Positions 1 to 8,263 of a stretch of 64,000 bases of DNA are shown here, piece by piece. Each line of letters begins with the position of its first letter. The stretch's first letter is position 1. The translations under genes were made by a program, and so were the position numbers. The notes beneath the pieces are model-generated. The model saw only the letters and a list, made by a program, of their open reading frames with translations, had not been told where the DNA came from and did no database searches. Origin of the DNA: Agrobacterium fabrum str. C58 (GTDB lineage: Bacteria; Pseudomonadota; Alphaproteobacteria; Rhizobiales; Rhizobiaceae); assembly GCF_000092025.1 (NCBI RefSeq), contig NC_003064.2, forward strand, positions 478,869 to 542,868, given 5' to 3'.

Positions 1-203
1 TCGCCCACTTTCTGCGCGAATACCGGTCCGACGTTGCGCTCGGCGACTTAACCGCTTCCTAGAACGGCGAGGGTCAATAGACCGCACCTTCGCTGCTTTC
101 ATCATTGGTACGCTTCCGTACATTTACCTTTACTTTTTTCTCTATAATATAAATGCATCATCCTTCACGCTGTGAAGCGCCGAGCGCGTTTCAAGGAGGT
201 GAA

Positions 204-431
204 ATGCACGAGCATCACTATTATCAACGTTCCGGAATTTTTCTGAACGAAGACATTAATGTCGTGAAGTCTGCGTACGAAACTGTTCTGTCCGCCGAGC
301 CAGATTCCGCTTTATCGGCAACGGACGTCGCCCGTTATGTCCTGAAAATGTATGATCGTGGTGTTGTTGATCCCTCGAAACTTCAAGGGCTCGCAGTTCT
401 CTATTTTCGAACAAAATTACGTGTCGGCTGA
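204..431 (+). CDS. small conserved-looking hypothetical protein, 75 aa
   Basis: A 75-residue soluble protein with no recognised domain. I chose the ATG at 204 rather than the in-frame ATG at 153 because an almost perfect ribosome binding site (aaggaggt, about 193-200) lies four bases upstream. The sequence is mixed polar/hydrophobic, begins with a His/Tyr-rich stretch, and has no signal peptide or membrane segment. The middle (about residues 18-50) looks helical. It stands alone upstream of the minus-strand sigma factor gene. The strong translation signal and a codon pattern like its neighbours suggest it is real, but no function can be assigned. Confidence 0.6.
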   Translation: MHEHHYYQRSGIFLNEDINVVKSAYETVLSAEPDSALSATDVARYVLKMYDRGVVDPSKLQGLAVLYFRTKLRVG

Positions 432-555
432 TGGCAGGCAACCATCTCGCCCAACTCAGAGGCGGTTTCTCGTTAAGGCGTTTCTACTTTTTCGGGACAG
501 CGCGACCGTTTTTCTGGTTTTACTACCCAGTTTTCGGGTGCCTCGCAGGCACAAG

Positions 556-1098
556 TCAATGGGGTGTTCCCACTCGATCTAGCTTTTGCCGTAGCGACTC
601 CCTTGCCCTGTTGACACGACTTTTGATGGTGCCCACGCGGCAACCACAAATGGCCGCGGCATCGGAATAACTTGTTCCTCCGGCTATGAGCAGCAACGCT
701 TTTTTCTGATCTTTGTCGAGTTCAAGGATGGCTCGCATCACTTCTTGGTGCTGCAGACGCCATTCCTGGTCCGCAGGAATAGACATTGATTGCTCTATAC
801 CGACCGGCAAACCAACACATTCCCGTCTGGACACCTTGTAGCGAGTGCAGAAAGTATTGCGCAAAATGGTGAAGAGCCACGATTTCAGTGCTGTGCCGGG
901 GGTAAAGCCCTGCAACGATCGAAATCCCCGCAACATTGTCTCCTGCACAAGATCGTTGACATCATCTTCGTTTCTGACGAAGCGACGCGCAAAAGCCGTC
1001 AGGGCTGGTGCCAGATCCGCAATGCCGCTCCGCAAAACCTCAAGCTGCGCTTCGGTCAACGTGTTCCCAGGCGCTCCACTCACAGCGTGCTTGGCCAT
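556..1098 (-). CDS. ECF RNA polymerase sigma factor, EcfG-like (ECF15 type)
   Basis: A 180-aa group-4 sigma factor. Region 2 (about residues 25-90) contains the DDVNDLVQET helix and the SWLFTILRNTF segment typical of alphaproteobacterial EcfG/RpoE2 factors. Region 4 (about 120-175) contains the helix-turn-helix with AAAICGCRVGTIKSRVNRAR, again close to EcfG. In this family the factor is held by the anti-sigma NepR and released by PhyR on general stress, and it reads GGAAC(N16-17)CGTT promoters. No PhyR or NepR gene is next to this copy, so it is probably a secondary EcfG paralogue. The stress genes downstream (catalase, YflT-like and DUF892 proteins) fit such a regulon, but that link is inferred. 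Confidence 0.9.
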   Translation of the reverse strand: MAKHAVSGAPGNTLTEAQLEVLRSGIADLAPALTAFARRFVRNEDDVNDLVQETMLRGFRSLQGFTPGTALKSWLFTILRNTFCTRYKVSRRECVGLPVGIEQSMSIPADQEWRLQHQEVMRAILELDKDQKKALLLIAGGTSYSDAAAICGCRVGTIKSRVNRARESLRQKLDRVGTPH

Positions 1099-1289
1099 TT
1101 TCCCATCCTTTCACTAAGTGGGAAATGCCTACGTGTCGGCTTGGTTGCTGTACGCCAACGTACAATTGCGACATCCACCTGCGGGCGTTGATCGGGACTG
1201 CGATGCCTCTGCTCGATTACGCGGTCCGGGATGTTGACCGCACACAATTGGCGGCTTGCTTCGCTATCGTAGAACGAACGTTCCGTACC

Positions 1290-1427
1290 TCACCCACACC
1301 GGCGTCGTTGGATTTGCTCGACCAATGCACTTGGGAGTGCAGGCAGCGCCTTCAAGATCTGACGTTCGGCGAAATAGATATCCTTCAACGTGTCGAGGAA
1401 AAGATCTTCCAATGTCTTCTCAGCCAT
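1290..1427 (-). pseudogene. truncated DUF892/YciE ferritin-like protein remnant
   Basis: The minus strand begins with a good ribosome binding site (acaggag) and an ATG at 1427, then reads MAEKTLEDLFLDTLKDIYFA followed by ERQILKALP, the canonical N-terminus of YciE/DUF892 ferritin-like proteins. Similarity stops after about 30 residues. The frame continues with unrelated sequence (ALPSALVEQIQRRRCG) and ends at a TGA at 1290-1292, giving 45 aa instead of about 165. None of the downstream helices that carry the di-metal ligands are found in any frame between 1099 and 1290. An intact homologue lies at 5162-5656, so this looks like a paralogue cut by a deletion. Confidence 0.75.
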
Positions 1428-1467
1428 TTCGGTCTCCTGTTGGTTAGCGTTGGGGGATTAGTGTTCG

Positions 1468-3609
1468 TTATTCCTTGTTGACTGGAACGGATGCCTTGCC
1501 GAGTTTCAGCGAGGGTTCCCGAGCCCAGACACGCAATTTCCCAAGTTCTGCCACGAAGGCCGCAAGCCCTTCCTCGCCGGGCAAGGGCAGCACGCCTTCA
1601 TCCATGGCGTCGGCAATTCCGGCAATTTCCAGCAACGGCAACGCTGACCGGTCGTATCCGATGAATTTGCAGTGCTGGAACGCGTCTGCAACGAAATCCC
1701 GGGCAGTTGCCTCCTCGGTCAGCTCAGCGATGGCCGCCTCCGATGTCAGCAGAGCAACCGCATCGAAAAGCACCGAAGGGCCTCCATCAATCATGTGATG
1801 TGCCTCGATAAGGGTGCCGTTCGACGCCGTTACGCCCCCGACCTTGGGCGCGATGAACTCGAAGACGGCTTTTTCGGCTGTTACTGCCTGGGTCAGCCCC
1901 TTCAGCAGTTTTGCGTCCACGCCATCCGTGATGAGAATGCCAAGCTTTCGGCCTTCGAAGCGTTTGGGACCCCGTTCAACGATGCTGAGCGCGGGCGACG
2001 GCTCCAGATCCTGACGGGTAGGAATGGCCGTATTCGCCGGCTCCGGCATTGTCTGAAGGCCGAGCTTCTGCGCCACCGTCGTAGCGAGGGTTTCGTCGAT
2101 ATTAAGAAGATGTGAAACCATCCTCTCTCGAATCTCCACCGTTTCGACCTTGCTGAGTTCGAAAGTCAGGGCCGATGCGATATGACGTTGTTCGGGTGGC
2201 GTCTGGCTGATGTAGAACTGCCGTGCTTGACTATAGTGATCGGCAAAACTTTCCGGCCGCAACCTTGCCTTGACCCCCTGCTCCTCAGCCGCGAAATGCT
2301 GGAAACCACGCGTCGGCGATTCCCGCTGGCCTTCCCCGAATGAATTCGGCTGATAATTGGCCCGTCCTGTCGGATTTCGCATCGCCATGTGACCGTCCTG
2401 CTGGAAATGCGCGAAAGGACACTTTGGCGCATTGATCGGCAAATGCGTGAAGTTGGGACCGCCAAGACGCTTCAACTGCGTATCGAGATAGGAAAAATTT
2501 CTACCCTGCAGCAGTGGGTCATTGCTGAAATCGATGCCTGGCGGGACGTTTTGTGTCATGAACGCCACCTGTTCCGTCTCGGCGAAGAAATTGTCCGGCA
2601 TACGGTCGAGCACGAGCCGGCCGACAGGCTTCGGAGCCAATATCTCTTCAGGAATGATCTTGGTAGGATCAAGAACGTCGAAATCGAAGCTGTCGGCGAA
2701 ATCCTGATCGAAGAGCTGGACCTGCAACTCCCATTCCGGGAAATTTCCCGACTGGATTGCGGTCCAGAGATCACGCCGGTGAAAATCGGGATCGGCACCA
2801 TTGATCTTGACCGCCTCGTTCCACGCCACCGACTGCAACCCAAGTTTTGGCTTCCAGTGAAACTTCACAAAGGTTGATTGCTCCTTCGCATTGATGAAGC
2901 GGAAGGTGTGCACACCGAAGCCTTCCATGAAGCGGAAGGAACGCGGAATGGTGCGGTCGGACATGATCCACATCACCATGTTCATGCTTTCGGGCGTGAG
3001 ACTGATGAAATCCCAGAAGGTGTCATGTGCCGTTTGAGCTTGTGGAAAGGCGCGATCGGGCTCCTGCTTGGCCGCATGGACGAGATCCGGAAACTTGATC
3101 GCATCCTGAATGAAAAATACCGGGATGTTGTTTCCGACGAGATCCCAGTTGCCCTCCTTGGTATAGAGCTTCACGGCAAAACCGCGGACATCCCGTGCGA
3201 GATCGGCCGAGCCCTTGTTGCCGGCAACAGTCGAGAACCGCACAAAGGCCGGGGTTCTTTCCCCTGCCCGTTGAAACAAATCCGCCTTGGTATGGGTGGC
3301 AAGGGAATCATAAGTCTCGAAATAGCCGTGCGCGCCATATCCGCGGGCGTGGACGACGCGCTCGGGAATTCTCTCGTGATCGAAATGGAAGATCTTCTCG
3401 CGAAAATGGAAGTCATCCACCACGAGCGGCCCGCGAGGACCGATCCGAAGCGAATTCTGGTCGTCTGCAACTGGAGCCCCTTGAGCGGTCGTCAAAACGG
3501 GTTCGTCGCCGGTGGCAATCTGGTGCAGCTCGCCACCTGCTCCCCGGATAAGCTGCTGGTCATGGATGGTGGCGGTAATGGACGAGGTGGAATTTGGTTT
3601 TCTGGCCAT
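1468..3609 (-). CDS. katE: large-subunit monofunctional catalase HPII
   Basis: A 713-aa clade-2 catalase that dismutates hydrogen peroxide. The heme-catalase core spans about residues 45-520: the distal His is H87 in RVVHARG, the Asn pair is in DLVGNN (about 160-161), and the proximal heme-ligand Tyr is Y374 in the RNFSYLDTQ motif. The C-terminal extension (about 565-713, starting near [10 protein letters not shown]) is the DJ-1/PfpI-like flavodoxin-fold domain that distinguishes HPII enzymes from 480-aa catalases. It is the last gene of a minus-strand run with the YflT-like protein (76-nt gap) and the PepSY protein, so all three are probably co-expressed under stress. The length is normal for the family and no key residue is missing. 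Confidence 0.97.
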   Translation of the reverse strand: MARKPNSTSSITATIHDQQLIRGAGGELHQIATGDEPVLTTAQGAPVADDQNSLRIGPRGPLVVDDFHFREKIFHFDHERIPERVVHARGYGAHGYFETYDSLATHTKADLFQRAGERTPAFVRFSTVAGNKGSADLARDVRGFAVKLYTKEGNWDLVGNNIPVFFIQDAIKFPDLVHAAKQEPDRAFPQAQTAHDTFWDFISLTPESMNMVMWIMSDRTIPRSFRFMEGFGVHTFRFINAKEQSTFVKFHWKPKLGLQSVAWNEAVKINGADPDFHRRDLWTAIQSGNFPEWELQVQLFDQDFADSFDFDVLDPTKIIPEEILAPKPVGRLVLDRMPDNFFAETEQVAFMTQNVPPGIDFSNDPLLQGRNFSYLDTQLKRLGGPNFTHLPINAPKCPFAHFQQDGHMAMRNPTGRANYQPNSFGEGQRESPTRGFQHFAAEEQGVKARLRPESFADHYSQARQFYISQTPPEQRHIASALTFELSKVETVEIRERMVSHLLNIDETLATTVAQKLGLQTMPEPANTAIPTRQDLEPSPALSIVERGPKRFEGRKLGILITDGVDAKLLKGLTQAVTAEKAVFEFIAPKVGGVTASNGTLIEAHHMIDGGPSVLFDAVALLTSEAAIAELTEEATARDFVADAFQHCKFIGYDRSALPLLEIAGIADAMDEGVLPLPGEEGLAAFVAELGKLRVWAREPSLKLGKASVPVNKE

Positions 3610-3685
3610 GTTAGCTCCCTACATGGAGTTGACCAAAGGGCCGAGGCGAACTCATGTCCTTGGTCAACGATAACGGGCGTATCAA

Positions 3686-4288
3686 TCAAATTGTTGAACG
3701 GCGATACCGATTCCGTTCCTGTTCGACATCTTCAGGCGCGTATGGTCTCGCCGCCTCGTCGAAACGCGTCCAGCCCTGGTCACGATAGGCAGCACGGCGT
3801 TCCGGCAAGTCGACATAATTTGACCGTTTGAGGATATCCTCTGCCTCCGGCACAAGATTTTCTTCCACTCTGGCCGTAACGATCGTGCCACCCCTTCTTA
3901 TGCCTTCCGCATAGACGTTGGCGTCCTCCTCGGAAACGCCGGAGCGTGTCATGGCTCCGATCACCCCGCCGGCTGCACCGCCGGCAACGGCTCCGCCGGC
4001 TGCACCCACGGCCGTTGCAGCAAGCCAGCCGGCGGCAACAACCGGTCCCAGGCCCGGAATCGCCATTAATCCAAGACCGGTTAGCAAACCGCCTGCACCA
4101 CCAACGACTGCGCCAATTCCTGCGCCGGTGCCAGCACCCTCGGCCGCATTTGAATCTTCTCCGTGTCGTCTGTCGACGTTATTGCCCACAATGCTGATAT
4201 CGTTTGACGGCACGCCCGCTCTCTCAAGTTCGCTGACAGCAGCACTTGCGTCATCGTAATTGTCAAAAAGCCCGGTCACGGTTCTCAT
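3686..4288 (-). CDS. general stress protein with YflT-like domain and glycine-rich hydrophobic core
   Basis: A 200-aa protein. The N-terminus (about residues 1-40, RTVTGLFDNYDDASAAVSEL) matches the heat-induced/general-stress YflT (GSP17M-like) domain. The middle (about 50-115) is an Ala/Gly-rich stretch resembling glycine-zipper membrane segments. A second alpha-beta half follows (RGGTIVTARVEE), then a charged tail containing YRDQGWTRFDEAARPYAP. Related proteins are common in rhizobia, are induced by osmotic, heat or oxidative stress, and have unknown biochemistry. It sits between katE and the PepSY gene (24-nt gap upstream), which supports a stress operon. Confidence 0.8.
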   Translation of the reverse strand: MRTVTGLFDNYDDASAAVSELERAGVPSNDISIVGNNVDRRHGEDSNAAEGAGTGAGIGAVVGGAGGLLTGLGLMAIPGLGPVVAAGWLAATAVGAAGGAVAGGAAGGVIGAMTRSGVSEEDANVYAEGIRRGGTIVTARVEENLVPEAEDILKRSNYVDLPERRAAYRDQGWTRFDEAARPYAPEDVEQERNRYRRSTI

Positions 4289-4312
4289 ATGATTTCTCCC
4301 ACAAAAAATGCC

Positions 4313-4630
4313 TCACTTGGCGACGACATTGCCCTGGTAATCCAGCGCTATGGTCACAGCTTTTCCGCCCTTTGTTCCCGATGCCATCCACACGCCTTTG
4401 TCATCTTTTTTCAGGTCCTTGACCTGGGTGTAACCGGCCGCCTCAATGCGTTCCTTGGCCTGTGCCTCGGTGAAACTATTGGCGCCTTCCACCGGCGCAG
4501 TCGGATTTTTGAGATCCGGTGTCGCAATAGCCGGCATGTCTCCTCCGGGATTGGCGGCTGGCGCCTGTTGGGCGAAAGCCGACAGCGCACTGCCGCCGAA
4601 GAACAACGCAACGAGAACAGTTTTTTTCAT
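4313..4630 (-). CDS. exported PepSY-domain protein
   Basis: A 105-aa secreted or periplasmic protein. A signal peptide (about residues 1-21, KKTVLVALFFGGSALSAFAQ) is followed by a Pro/Ala-rich linker and a C-terminal PepSY-like unit (about 50-105, FTEAQAKERIEAAGYTQVKDL to ALDYQGNVVAK). The start at 4630 is preferred over an in-frame ATG further upstream because cggagga lies just ahead of it and it begins a perfect signal sequence. PepSY domains are usually thought to bind or inhibit partner proteins outside the cytoplasm; the partner is unknown. It is the first gene of the run leading to the YflT-like gene and katE. Confidence 0.85.
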   Translation of the reverse strand: MKKTVLVALFFGGSALSAFAQQAPAANPGGDMPAIATPDLKNPTAPVEGANSFTEAQAKERIEAAGYTQVKDLKKDDKGVWMASGTKGGKAVTIALDYQGNVVAK

Positions 4631-5161
4631 TTGGATTTTTCCTCCGCTTTCATGGATTTCTAGCTCCCATTTGCGAGATGACTTCCGAGAAAGGAAATCC
4701 ATCTCGGGCCGGCAGAACGCCTCTCAAACAAACCGAAATGCAGAGAGTTCCCAAAAATTATTTTGGTTGGTGAAGCTGTTCGCCCGATGATCGCCGACGT
4801 ACGTCAGACGGTGCGTGGCCGGAAGAGCGAAAACGGCGTTGGATACGACACGCTCGCGCGGGTCACTTGTCGCGCAGTGGTGCTCTCAGGGCCTTGCTGT
4901 CGGGATATTGATCGTCCTTCGGGCATTCAGCCCAGATTTGTCGTAATTATGAGGCCGACATTATTCAGAGCCTGAAAAATTTCCGCTGTGATGAGCTCCG
5001 TCCTCATTTCCGACCACCGAGGAAACCCTTTGGAGAATGAAGTTGGAAGCGGGCTTGGAGTGTCATTGTGTTTCGTGTTTCGGCGGCCGGATGGCGAAGG
5101 CAAGGGAACCAAGCCTCCAACTGTGCATTTTCTCCGCGGAAACCAACGACCGGAGGAACCG

Positions 5162-5656
5162 ATGAAAACACTTTCAGACATTTTCGAGCATACGCTGCGG
5201 GACGTCTATTATGCAGAGAACGCCATTACGAAGGCACTCCCCAAGGTTGCGAAGTCAGCGAAGAGCGCCGAACTGAAAAAGGCCGCCGAAGATCACCTTG
5301 CAGAGACAAAGGATCAGATCAAGAAGCTCGATGAGGTCTTCAAATCCATTGGTAAAAAGGCTTCCGGCGAAAAGTGCGATGCCATTGAAGGTTTGATCAA
5401 GGAAGCCGAAGGTCTCATGGAGGAAGCAGAAGGAACTGCGCTCGATGCCGGCCTTCTGGCAGCGTGCCAAGCCATCGAACACTACGAGATCGCTCGCTAT
5501 GGTTCGCTCCGCGAGTGGGCAAAGGATCTTGGCCATGACGAGGCTCACAAACTCCTGAGCGAAATTCTCGATCAGGAAAAGGCTACGAACAACAAGTTGA
5601 CCAATCTCGCAGTGACGACCGTCAATAAAACCTCTGCCGCCAAGAAGGCTGCATAA
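5162..5656 (+). CDS. DUF892/YciE-like ferritin-like protein
   Basis: A 164-aa four-helix ferritin-like protein of the DUF892 (YciE/YciF) family, linked to stress but without a proven reaction. The family signature is clear: an N-terminal LSDIFEHTLRDVYYAEN helix, then ITKALPKVAKSAKSAELKKA, then a central DAIEGLIKEAEGLMEE, and AIEHYEIARYGSLREWAK, which carries the second Glu/His ligand set. The C-terminus is Lys/Ala rich (TVNKTSAAKKAA), which may bind nucleic acid or polyanions. The start at 5162 follows cggagga with good spacing. It is monocistronic, with a strong terminator 25 bases after the stop. A truncated paralogue is at 1290-1427. Confidence 0.93.
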   Translation: MKTLSDIFEHTLRDVYYAENAITKALPKVAKSAKSAELKKAAEDHLAETKDQIKKLDEVFKSIGKKASGEKCDAIEGLIKEAEGLMEEAEGTALDAGLLAACQAIEHYEIARYGSLREWAKDLGHDEAHKLLSEILDQEKATNNKLTNLAVTTVNKTSAAKKAA

Positions 5657-5680
5657 GGTGACGTGTGGTTTTTCTTAGCA

Positions 5681-5709
5681 GGTCTCCCCAGATCGGGGAG
5701 GCCATTTTT
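5681..5709 (+). terminator. rho-independent terminator after the DUF892 gene
   Basis: Bases 5681-5689 (ggtctcccc) pair with 5695-5703 (ggggaggcc) to give a nine-pair stem with one G-T pair and a five-base loop. A short T run (atttttaa) follows. It begins 25 bases after the stop of the ferritin-like gene and points the same way. Confidence 0.8.
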
Positions 5710-6358
5710 AAAAGGGCTAGTCGTGGATTCATCATAGCTGTACGCTTTATCCACCTCCCCCGCGGGTCTGACGGCCTTCTTTTTGACTCGGCTCGCACAG
5801 GCCATCCCCGCCTTGGTTTATCGTCGGCCGAAATAGGAGAAATGCCTGGAAAATGGATGGTACAGCGTCAGATTTGCCGCGTAGGTCGGCGCTTGCGCTG
5901 GCGTCGTCTGATCCAGACATCGATCGAATTCTTACCTTGATATGGGGCGATCTGGACGTTAGCCCTGGTCGTTACTGTTGGTTTTAATCTGAGACTGAAC
6001 CATGCCTACCATCATGGTGAGCAACGGGGCAGAAGTGCCTCCTTGGATGAGGCCTTAACGACGTTTGCAATGCCATCGCGCTACGACGCTTGATATTTGC
6101 AATGTCCTATTCTTTCCATGCCCAGTTCGCGCCCAGCCGCGGTTTCCGATGAAATGCGACTGCCCAAGCGGGTGGGTGTACCAGACCGTGCGGGAACCCG
6201 TTGCGAATGACACCGTTGCCCCTATTCGTCAGATGAGGGCAAGCTCTTTCGGAGGTTTTGTTGGGCGCGGGACTACCTATGCGCTCCGCGAAGCATTTGA
6301 TCGAGAAAACTCAAAAATGCGCCAGAGAGCTCGTTCTTTCGGTATGCCTAGGAGTGTC
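5710..6358. other. intergenic stretch without a supported gene
   Basis: About 650 bases between the DUF892 terminator and the hydrolase start. Short open frames occur here, including one that extends the hydrolase frame upstream to 6065, but none has a convincing ribosome binding site or a recognisable product. The frame just upstream of the hydrolase start is rich in Arg and Ser and does not resemble the family N-terminus. I see no repeat or transposase remnant. Confidence 0.4.
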
Positions 6359-7219
6359 ATGTTCGAGAACTTTCGTTTGGAGATGGTCAAGCTACCTGAG
6401 ACAAAGCTGCGAGTGCGCCATGGAGGCTCCGGTCCGCCTCTTCTGCTGCTCCATGGTCACCCCAGAACGCACACCACTTGGTACAAGGTAGCTCCAATTC
6501 TGGCTGAGCATTTCACGGTGATTTGCCCCGACCTACGCGGCTTCGGTCAGTCGGGTAAACCAGATGACCCATATGATTATGAAGCTTCCTCCAAGCGTGC
6601 CAAGGCCCGGGACTGCGTCGCACTGATGGATCACTTCGGCTTTAATGAATTCTCATTGGCCGGGCATGACCGGGGCAGTTACACGGCATTCCGCACAGCA
6701 ATGGACCACCCCGCGAGGGTAGCCAAGCTCGCGATCCTCGATGGAGTTCCGATCCTGGAGGCGCTGGAGCATTGCAATGCTCGGTTCGCCACTCAATGGT
6801 GGCACTGGTTCTTTTTCGCCCAGCACGACAAACCCGAGCAGGCGATATCCGCTGATCCGTTGAGATGGTACGGCGGAACGGAAGATTTGATGGGAAAGGA
6901 GAACTATGCCGATTTTCGCTTAGCAGTCCAAGACCACTCGACTATTCAGGGCATGCTGGGTGATTACAGAGCGGGTGTCCGCATAGACCACCTTCATGAC
7001 CGTGAAGATCGAAATTCGGGGAGGAAGCTTCAATGTCCTCTTCGTGTCCTATGGTCCCTCCGGGATGATCTTGAAGACCTCTACAACGATGTGTTGGCAA
7101 TATGGCAACCTTGGGCGGAATTACCAGTGTCTGGTCTGGGGATCGATTCTGGGCACCACATGGCCGAGGAAGCTCCCCTGGAGGTTGCGCGCGAGCTTAA
7201 ATCATTCTTCTTAGCTTGA
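6359..7219 (+). CDS. alpha/beta hydrolase, haloacetate (fluoroacetate) dehalogenase-like
   Basis: A 286-aa alpha/beta hydrolase. The oxyanion-hole strand is LLLLHGHP (about residues 28-35). The nucleophile elbow is AGHDRGS with D104, the acid is D128 in AILDG, and the catalytic His is H266 in SGHHMAEEAP. An Asp nucleophile with this layout, plus the halide-pocket pair H149/W150 in WWHWFFFAQ, points to the fluoroacetate/haloacetate dehalogenase branch. Those enzymes bind the substrate carboxylate with two Arg; here R105 is present but the second position (108) is Tyr, so haloacetate may not be the substrate. The start at 6359 has taggag upstream. No pathway neighbour hints at the substrate. 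Confidence 0.85.
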   Translation: MFENFRLEMVKLPETKLRVRHGGSGPPLLLLHGHPRTHTTWYKVAPILAEHFTVICPDLRGFGQSGKPDDPYDYEASSKRAKARDCVALMDHFGFNEFSLAGHDRGSYTAFRTAMDHPARVAKLAILDGVPILEALEHCNARFATQWWHWFFFAQHDKPEQAISADPLRWYGGTEDLMGKENYADFRLAVQDHSTIQGMLGDYRAGVRIDHLHDREDRNSGRKLQCPLRVLWSLRDDLEDLYNDVLAIWQPWAELPVSGLGIDSGHHMAEEAPLEVARELKSFFLA

Positions 7220-7456
7220 TATAAATGCGCGCATAATGATGGACGCGATCGCCGTTCCGTGTTGAGGCTCGTCTTACGGCCACCGCTTTTCAGGGTCTTG
7301 TCGACCATCCCGTAAAACAATCCCTGCCGCACCCTTATGACTGATCACCGGTATTAAGCGCTGGGAGGAAAGAAGACGAGGCGCGATGTAAACCATCATA
7401 TATCTTTATCAATTATTTGGTCGACCTTCGCATGTTCAAGGCATGTTGGGGTGACG

Positions 7457-8089
7457 CTAACGCCGTAGCCCATCCATGACCAGCCGGACGATCCTGTGCG
7501 CACGATCGCGCCATTCGGGGCCCTCGGGTATGGAGTATATACCGAAAAGTGCGTTGAGTACGTCTGCAGCCTCGATGTCTCCCTTGACTGCATCAGCCTT
7601 GACGGCGTTGTCCAGCAGCCCTTCAAATGCGGTATGCAGTAGTTTCGAGCCCTCGGCAAAGAGGGTGGAATTGGATGTGAACAGCAGTTTCAGGCTATTG
7701 GCCATACCCCGCTTTGCCGCCATGTAGTTGACGAAGCGGTTCATCCATTCTTCAATGGCCTCTGCTGGCTCCTCCTCCGCGATCAGGTCGCGCGCAGCAG
7801 TTGCCAACAGTTCCAGTTCGCGGCGATACACGCTTTCGACCAGATGTTCACGTGTCGGAAAATGCCTATACAGCGTGCCGATACCAACGCCAGCTCGTCT
7901 GGCAATATCCTCGAGTGAGGCGGCCGCGCCCTGCTCTGAAAATGCCAGCGACGCAACTTCTATCAACTTTTCTCGATTTCGCCGGGCGTCCGCACGCAAC
8001 GGGGCCTCTGAAAGCGGTGGCTGCGTTCGCTCCTTGGGCACGTGAAGGGCACTCCATGAGAAATTGCTTGACGAATGATCGCAAGTCAT
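7457..8089 (-). CDS. TetR/AcrR-family transcriptional repressor
   Basis: A 210-aa regulator. The N-terminal DNA-binding domain (about residues 30-90) has the TetR helix-turn-helix: ASLEDIARRAGVGIGTLYRHF, then PTREHLVESVY. The rest is a helical ligand-binding and dimerisation domain with a KLLFTSNSTLF segment, as in regulators of aromatic or aldehyde metabolism. The gene is divergent from the xdhC/paoABC-type operon. A perfect palindrome (8095-8116) lies between them, only six bases from this start, so autorepression and control of the molybdo-enzyme operon are both likely. The inducer is unknown; an aldehyde substrate of the oxidoreductase would be the obvious guess. Confidence 0.93.
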   Translation of the reverse strand: MTCDHSSSNFSWSALHVPKERTQPPLSEAPLRADARRNREKLIEVASLAFSEQGAAASLEDIARRAGVGIGTLYRHFPTREHLVESVYRRELELLATAARDLIAEEEPAEAIEEWMNRFVNYMAAKRGMANSLKLLFTSNSTLFAEGSKLLHTAFEGLLDNAVKADAVKGDIEAADVLNALFGIYSIPEGPEWRDRAHRIVRLVMDGLRR

Positions 8090-8094
8090 TAAGT

Positions 8095-8116
8095 TAAACG
8101 GAGGCGCCTCCGTTTA
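8095..8116. promoter_or_regulatory. 22-bp perfect palindrome, probable TetR operator
   Basis: The half-site taaacggaggc (8095-8105) is followed directly by its exact reverse complement (8106-8116). It lies between the divergent TetR gene (start 8089) and the xdhC-like gene (start 8264). Its size, perfect symmetry and position are typical for TetR-family operators. Confidence 0.8.
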
Positions 8117-8263
8117 TCGGTGCGCCCTTCGTTTCTTTAAATCATATGAGAGGCGAATGTCATGCCGAAATCAAAGAATGGCGCTGGCGGGCCCTGGCAA
8201 GTTAAGGGTTCTCAAGGAACTTAACGGCCTGCCGCTCATTCTGACCTCACACGGGAGGCGCTT

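Noticed and set aside
3690..3716. GGAAC and CGTT elements upstream of katE resembling an EcfG promoter
   Set aside because: The spacing is 14 bases instead of 16-17 and the site lies inside the end of the YflT-like gene.
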